Origin: SAR116 cluster bacterium | GTDB lineage: Bacteria > Pseudomonadota > Alphaproteobacteria > Puniceispirillales > Puniceispirillaceae | Direction: 5' to 3' | NCBI GenBank assembly: GCA_004212735.1 | Contig: SHBD01000001.1 | Location: 124,001-188,000, forward strand | DNA length: 64,000 nucleotides | Shown here: piece by piece, positions 60,241-64,000 of the stretch | Numbering within the stretch: position 1 is the stretch's first letter | Layout: each line of letters opens with the position of its first letter | The notes under the pieces: generated by a model | Told to the model about the DNA's origin: nothing | Databases searched by the model: none | Seen by the model: only the letters and a program-made list of their open reading frames with translations | Translations under genes and position numbers: made by a program

Positions 60241-61234
60241 TGAGTGCCTGTCCTGTCGAATTTTCAAGTTGTCTGACAGCCCTTTTCAGCAAGCTGAGCG
60301 CAACTTCCTTGTCGGATAGAATGTCAAAATCGACGAAAATACGGTAACCGTCACCATTTCCCATAACGAGATCTGACGCCGATTGTCGTTGGGTCGAATT
60401 GACCTGATAAAGCTGCACAGGTTGCTGTTGCCCGCGCAGGATAACATTCTCGCGCGCGCTGGTTGAATAGAAATCCCGTACACGCAGATAGGTGATGGGG
60501 CAAATATAGACGTTGTCCGGCGTACACAGAGCCTGAATCCGAGACGCTTCATTGACCGCATTGCCAATGGCGGTGTAATGCATCCGCCGATCTGAACCAA
60601 AATTGCCAACTGTGGCATAACCTGTTGCGATCCCCATGCGCACATGCAGTGGTGTTGGCAGTCCCATATCATTCCATTTCACACGTAGAACCTCGAGTCT
60701 TTCCTGCATTTCAAGCGCCATGCCCACACCGTTGCGGGCATCTGCCTCGCTGCCGCGTGATTCGGGCGCGCCAAAGAAGATGACAACCGCATCTCCAATA
60801 AACTGGTCCAGCGTGCCGCCCCACTTCTCACACAGGCGTCCCATCTCGCTGAAATAATCACCCAGTAATGTTGACAGCTGCTCCGGTTCCAACTGTTCAG
60901 TCATTGCGGTGAATCCAACGATGTCGGAAAAGAAAACGGTCAATTCCCGCCTATCTCGATAGCCGATCTGTCGCTCCTGCGGGTCCATGAGCCGGTCGAC
61001 AACTGTCTTCGGGACAAACCGCGAGAGGTTTTCAGTCAGCGCTGACAGCCGTTGATTGGTTGCCATCAGATTTTCAGCTGTCGCATCTGACAGTTTGACC
61101 ATGCGGTTGATCTGTCTCACCTGCCTCTCATATTGGGCGATCAGCGCTTCGGCTGCCGTTACCAGCCCCTCATGATCGCTATTATCGATATGTGTCCGCA
61201 GGGTATCGACAATTTTCTCAGTCCGGGTCGCCAT
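60212..61234 (-). CDS. class III adenylate/guanylate cyclase
   Basis: A 340-residue cytoplasmic cyclase: N-terminal helical/coiled-coil region (1-85), then one class III catalytic domain. Metal aspartates are Asp104 in VFFSDIVGFTAMT and Asp148 in FIGDAVVIFFGAP. The transition-state Asn and Arg are in IGNAVNEASRIQ, and Thr in HYTAIG suits adenine. The purine-selecting Lys before the second metal motif is Gln144 (LDQFIGD), so specificity is uncertain. It overlaps the SiaC-like gene by 17 bases and is the probable output of that switch. Confidence 0.88.
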   Translation of the reverse strand: MATRTEKIVDTLRTHIDNSDHEGLVTAAEALIAQYERQVRQINRMVKLSDATAENLMATNQRLSALTENLSRFVPKTVVDRLMDPQERQIGYRDRRELTVFFSDIVGFTAMTEQLEPEQLSTLLGDYFSEMGRLCEKWGGTLDQFIGDAVVIFFGAPESRGSEADARNGVGMALEMQERLEVLRVKWNDMGLPTPLHVRMGIATGYATVGNFGSDRRMHYTAIGNAVNEASRIQALCTPDNVYICPITYLRVRDFYSTSARENVILRGQQQPVQLYQVNSTQRQSASDLVMGNGDGYRIFVDFDILSDKEVALSLLKRAVRQLENSTGQALNETKTSQNL

Positions 61235-61610
61235 CAAGATCCAGAATATTTACCGATGTGGCACGAATATCGGCGGCGATATCCTCGGCGAATTCTCGCG
61301 TAATGTCATCATCGGGGTCACAGTACCAGTTAACAATTATCTTGACTCCCTTCTCGGCGGCTTCGTCAAGTTGGTCCAGCAGTTCCATCAGTGCGCGCGC
61401 CGAGCCGGAGTTGAAGTAGGTCAGTTTTATCGCCACATCCAGCCGTTCTGGCTTTGTGGTGAAATAGACCGCCAGCTGTTCATTGATCGTCGTATAGAAC
61501 TGGCGAACATCCTCAGGATATGACTCGCCAGAGATGACTAGTGTCATGTCAGCAGTGTTCAGGTGGATTGCTGGGGTCCGGCTGGTTGCCTGAAGGGAGA
61601 AATCGCTCAT
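61218..61610 (-). CDS. SiaC-type switch protein (DUF1987)
   Basis: A 130-residue DUF1987 protein. Family blocks are LVISGESYPEDVRQFYTTIN, KLTYFNSGSARALMELLDQL and VNWYCDPDDDITREFAEDI. In Pseudomonas SiaC, Thr68 is phosphorylated by SiaB and dephosphorylated by SiaA; the aligned residue here is Ser68 in FNSGS. Dephosphorylated SiaC activates the diguanylate cyclase SiaD; here the following gene is a class III nucleotide cyclase. It lies 10 bases after the SiaB-like gene. Confidence 0.88.
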   Translation of the reverse strand: MSDFSLQATSRTPAIHLNTADMTLVISGESYPEDVRQFYTTINEQLAVYFTTKPERLDVAIKLTYFNSGSARALMELLDQLDEAAEKGVKIIVNWYCDPDDDITREFAEDIAADIRATSVNILDLDGDPD

Positions 61611-61620
61611 AATCGGCACC

Positions 61621-62172
61621 TCAAACAGTCGCCCGGATCATGAAAAAGCTCAGATCATCACTGGTACGGGTGAACTCAAAATTGATTGGCAGGGTTGATC
61701 GACGGGCAATCTCGATCAGCCCAAGGCTGGCGCCTTTTGAACGCCCATCTGGAGTGTCACGCAGTTGTTGCCGGTACAAGCCTCGCAGCTCCTCCCGTGT
61801 CTTGTCCCGTAAAAATGCCATTTTTTGCTGCAACATCGCTGCCTCGTCATTGCTGACAAAATTCCCGGCAATCACATCCATGGTGCCGTTGTTTTCTGAC
61901 ACCATGACGATGCCAAAAGAGGGTTTTTCACTGTCAGCAGGGCCGGGTTGAGGGCCATCAACGCCATAGCGGATGATATTTTGCATCAACTCGACAAAGA
62001 TTGAGAAAACATTTCTGATCTGCCGGCCATCACGCGCATGGTTTTCAAGTCGCTGGCGCAGTGTATCTCCTACCGCCTCCAGAATATCTTCTGACACATA
62101 GCCTGAGTAACTTAGGACGAATTCATCCCGAAGCAACAGCTGGCTAAATTTGAAAAACCGTTCAAACTCCAT
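61621..62172 (-). CDS. SiaB-type protein kinase (DUF6272, GHKL ATPase)
   Basis: A 183-residue protein of the SiaB family. RDEFVLSYSGYVSEDILEAV opens it and IFVELMQNIIRYGVD is the N-box of a GHKL-type ATP site; the Gly-rich KGASLGLIEIARRS lies near the end. It should phosphorylate the SiaC-type protein encoded next. First gene of the leftward siaB-siaC-cyclase operon. Confidence 0.86.
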   Translation of the reverse strand: MEFERFFKFSQLLLRDEFVLSYSGYVSEDILEAVGDTLRQRLENHARDGRQIRNVFSIFVELMQNIIRYGVDGPQPGPADSEKPSFGIVMVSENNGTMDVIAGNFVSNDEAAMLQQKMAFLRDKTREELRGLYRQQLRDTPDGRSKGASLGLIEIARRSTLPINFEFTRTSDDLSFFMIRATV

Positions 62173-62243
62173 AACGGGGGCAGTGTTGTCGCAATTAGTA
62201 ATTTGCGACTAACAAAATCTTCACCTGTCGTTTCCAGCGGCGT

Positions 62244-62645
62244 TCAGCTCTGTCGCCAGGGGAGATTGTGGAATTTCCAGCCATCAAGGCTTGATCTGTG
62301 TCCCTGCCGGTCAACAGATCCTTCAAATCCCTCAAGGATGTTGCAAACGTGAGAGTACCCCGAGGATTCTAGAAGGTGGCAGGCATTGGCCGATCTGCCA
62401 CCAATTCGGCAGATGATGTATATCGGGGTGTCCGGACCAGCAATTTCGGCAATACGGGTGGTGAAATTTGCGTTTGGCTGACCTGTCTCGTCGGCGATGC
62501 TCTCGAGAACAACCTGCTTGCCGATGCTCGATAGATCAGGAATGCCAACATAGAACCATTCGGCTCGAGTCCGGCAATCCACGAGGACCGCCCTGTCATT
62601 ATTAGCCAGCTCTTCATAGGCCTGCGGTGGTGTTAGTTCTTTCAT
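62244..62645 (-). CDS. rhodanese-domain sulfurtransferase
   Basis: A 133-residue single rhodanese domain: LTPPQAYEELANNDRAVLVD, CRTRAEWFYVGIPDL and the active-site loop IYIICRIGGRSANA with the catalytic Cys. It could carry persulfide sulfur or act as a cyanide/thiosulfate transferase. A TTG at 62696 would extend it by 17 residues. It precedes the siaB-like gene on the same strand, 71 bases away. Confidence 0.85.
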   Translation of the reverse strand: MKELTPPQAYEELANNDRAVLVDCRTRAEWFYVGIPDLSSIGKQVVLESIADETGQPNANFTTRIAEIAGPDTPIYIICRIGGRSANACHLLESSGYSHVCNILEGFEGSVDRQGHRSSLDGWKFHNLPWRQS

Positions 62646-62796
62646 CAGCTGGTCATCAATCCCTTTAGCTCTTATCCGTGATATTGGTTTTTCCAAACAA
62701 ACCCAACAGCGCTATTGCCGCGTCGATGGACTGGGCGATATAGTTCAGTCAGATGTATGGCAGCACCATCCCTTAATCTTAACAAAGGTAAACAAA

Positions 62797-63789
62797 ATGT
62801 TTAAGGCGTTAATCATCGATCAGGCCGACGAAAACGCAATATCAGCGAGTGTTGAGGAGGTTTCAGAAGACCGACTGCCTCAAGATGGCGAGGTTGACAT
62901 CGCTGTTGAATATTCGACCGTCAACTACAAGGATGGTCTGTGTCTCAATGGCCTTGGCCGTTTGGTAAAGACTTATCCGCATGTTCCCGGAGTCGATTTT
63001 GCCGGTTCGGTGATCAACAGCAGCGATGATCGTTTCAATCCGGGCGACAAGGTCATCATGCATGGATGGCGTGGTGGTGAAATCAGATGGGGTGGTTATG
63101 CGACAAAAGCCAATGAAAAGGCTGATTGGCTGACGCCGCTACCTGAGGGGCTCAGCAGTTTTGAGGCCATGTGTCTCGGCACCGCAGGCTTTACCGCTAT
63201 GCTGGCGATCAAACGTCTCGAGGGTGACGGGATGACCCCGGACAGTGGTGAAATCCTGGTCACGGGCGCTGGCGGCGGCGTTGGTTCGGTTGCCACCATC
63301 CTGTTGGCAAGCAAGGGCTACAAAGTTGCGGCGATGACCGGCCGCGCGGAAATTGCCGATTATCTGATGGGGCTTGGTGCGGCGCGCATCGTCACCCGTG
63401 ACGAAATGCTTGATGATCCCGGCAAGGTTCTGGAATCCAGCGTCTGGGGTGGTTGCATTGACAGTGTGGGGGGTGCGCTAATGGGGCGCATCCTCAAACA
63501 GCTGAATTATGGCGCGGGTCTGGCGTCGCTCGGCAACGCCGGGGGGGCTGAGCTCAGCGGCAATATCATGCCATTCCTGTTACGCGGAGTAAATGTGTTC
63601 GGCATCGATTCGGTCGCCTATCCGATGGATAAGCGCGCCAATATCTGGCAGGCACTCGCAACAGAAATGCCCAAGGGACCACTTGTTGAGATGGTGACAG
63701 AGATCGGCCTCGCTGAATTACCGTCCTATGGCAAGCAAATTCTCGAGGGGCAGGTCAGAGGCCGCGTTGTTGTAGATGTGAATAAATAG
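62797..63789 (+). CDS. acuI: acrylyl-CoA reductase (AcuI/YhdH family)
   Basis: A 330-residue NADPH-dependent medium-chain oxidoreductase that reduces toxic acryloyl-CoA to propionyl-CoA. It has VEYSTVNYKDGLCLNGLGRL, HVPGVDFAG, the glycine-rich VTGAGGGVGSVATILLASKG and GGCIDSVGG, as in AcuI of Rhodobacter and DMSP-degrading bacteria. No zinc ligands, as expected. It is directly followed by dddP, so acrylate from DMSP cleavage can be detoxified by the same operon. Confidence 0.92.
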   Translation: MFKALIIDQADENAISASVEEVSEDRLPQDGEVDIAVEYSTVNYKDGLCLNGLGRLVKTYPHVPGVDFAGSVINSSDDRFNPGDKVIMHGWRGGEIRWGGYATKANEKADWLTPLPEGLSSFEAMCLGTAGFTAMLAIKRLEGDGMTPDSGEILVTGAGGGVGSVATILLASKGYKVAAMTGRAEIADYLMGLGAARIVTRDEMLDDPGKVLESSVWGGCIDSVGGALMGRILKQLNYGAGLASLGNAGGAELSGNIMPFLLRGVNVFGIDSVAYPMDKRANIWQALATEMPKGPLVEMVTEIGLAELPSYGKQILEGQVRGRVVVDVNK

Positions 63790-63853
63790 CGCTTGATTTA
63801 CCAATTGTAACGGGTCACCGTAATGTCACCTCCGGTCGGCAATGAGGTGCAAC

Positions 63854-64000
63854 ATGGATGACTTAATCGTTGGTTCCAATCGTAAGATTGACCCATCGCG
63901 CCGCGCGCACCTAAAACCTGACAATACCCCGAACGACAATGATCGCATCGAGATCGGACCGACCGCACTGGCCTTTGCCGAATGGGAAAATCTTGGCCTG
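63854..64000 (+). CDS. dddP: DMSP lyase DddP, N-terminal part (runs off the window)
   Basis: The first 49 codons from ATG 63854 encode RKIDPSRRAHLKPDNTPNDN then DRIEIGPTALAFAEWENLGL. The KIDPSR and NDNDRxEIGPTxLAFxEW pattern is that of DddP, the M24-peptidase-fold lyase of marine alphaproteobacteria that cleaves dimethylsulfoniopropionate to dimethyl sulfide and acrylate. The gene is cut by the window edge, so the metal-binding residues cannot be checked. It follows acuI by 64 bases. Confidence 0.82.
   Translation, partial: MDDLIVGSNRKIDPSRRAHLKPDNTPNDNDRIEIGPTALAFAEWENLGL

Overview
The window reads as chromosomal DNA of a marine alphaproteobacterium. The pointers are the hemC-hemD-mic60-hemY order with a Mic60 (mitofilin) homologue, the ffs-dnaX-ybaB-recR block, a RibB fused to a degenerate RibA domain, a SAM-II riboswitch before metZ, and an acuI-dddP pair for dimethylsulfoniopropionate (DMSP) cleavage at the right edge. 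DMSP genes, a BLUF photoreceptor and TauE/SafE suggest a surface-ocean lineage such as SAR116 (Puniceispirillales) or a relative. That placement is inference. Genes are dense, often overlap by ATGA or TGATG, and lie on both strands.

Layout. 0-28 kb is conserved core: argB, a HAD nucleotidase, dapD, dapE; fmt/def/truA; rmuC; dnaX-ybaB-recR with an SRP RNA in front; pheA; kdsB; a membrane-anchored cytochrome c; a HisN-like phosphatase; a hydroxyacid reductase; an M17 peptidase; a MATE pump; a three-gene lipid glycosylation cluster; EVE-gpsA-tsaD; and the heme/Mic60 operon, ending at tRNA-Thr(CGT).

28.2-34.6 kb is an accessory region grown at that tRNA. It holds an inverted copy of the tRNA 3' end with its flank, a third copy of the flank, two fragments of tyrosine integrases, a DUF2938 membrane protein, a BLUF protein and a DUF1330 protein. 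Next comes a three-gene operon of a PanB-like protein, lacking the metal-binding residues expected of PanB, with a two-subunit thiamine-diphosphate decarboxylase, then a Nei-type DNA glycosylase.

34.6-47.6 kb carries a LysR regulator divergent from a fumarate reductase/succinate dehydrogenase operon joined to a two-subunit class I fumarase, then ribB, a decayed patch (LigB-like fragment and a LysR lacking its DNA-binding domain), SAM-II-metZ, a class V aminotransferase, a hydrolase, TauE/SafE and a winged-helix regulator. 48-57 kb is mixed metabolism and envelope: 2OG oxygenase, YtoQ, amidase, lytic transglycosylase, SET, LysE, pyruvate kinase and a beta-hydroxyacid dehydrogenase.

57-62.7 kb is the most notable signalling locus: a membrane PAS/PP2C phosphatase (SiaA-like) convergent with a SiaB-type kinase, a SiaC-type switch protein and a class III nucleotide cyclase. 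This resembles the Pseudomonas SiaABC partner switch with a cyclic-AMP-type output instead of the diguanylate cyclase SiaD. The window closes with acuI and the first 49 codons of dddP.
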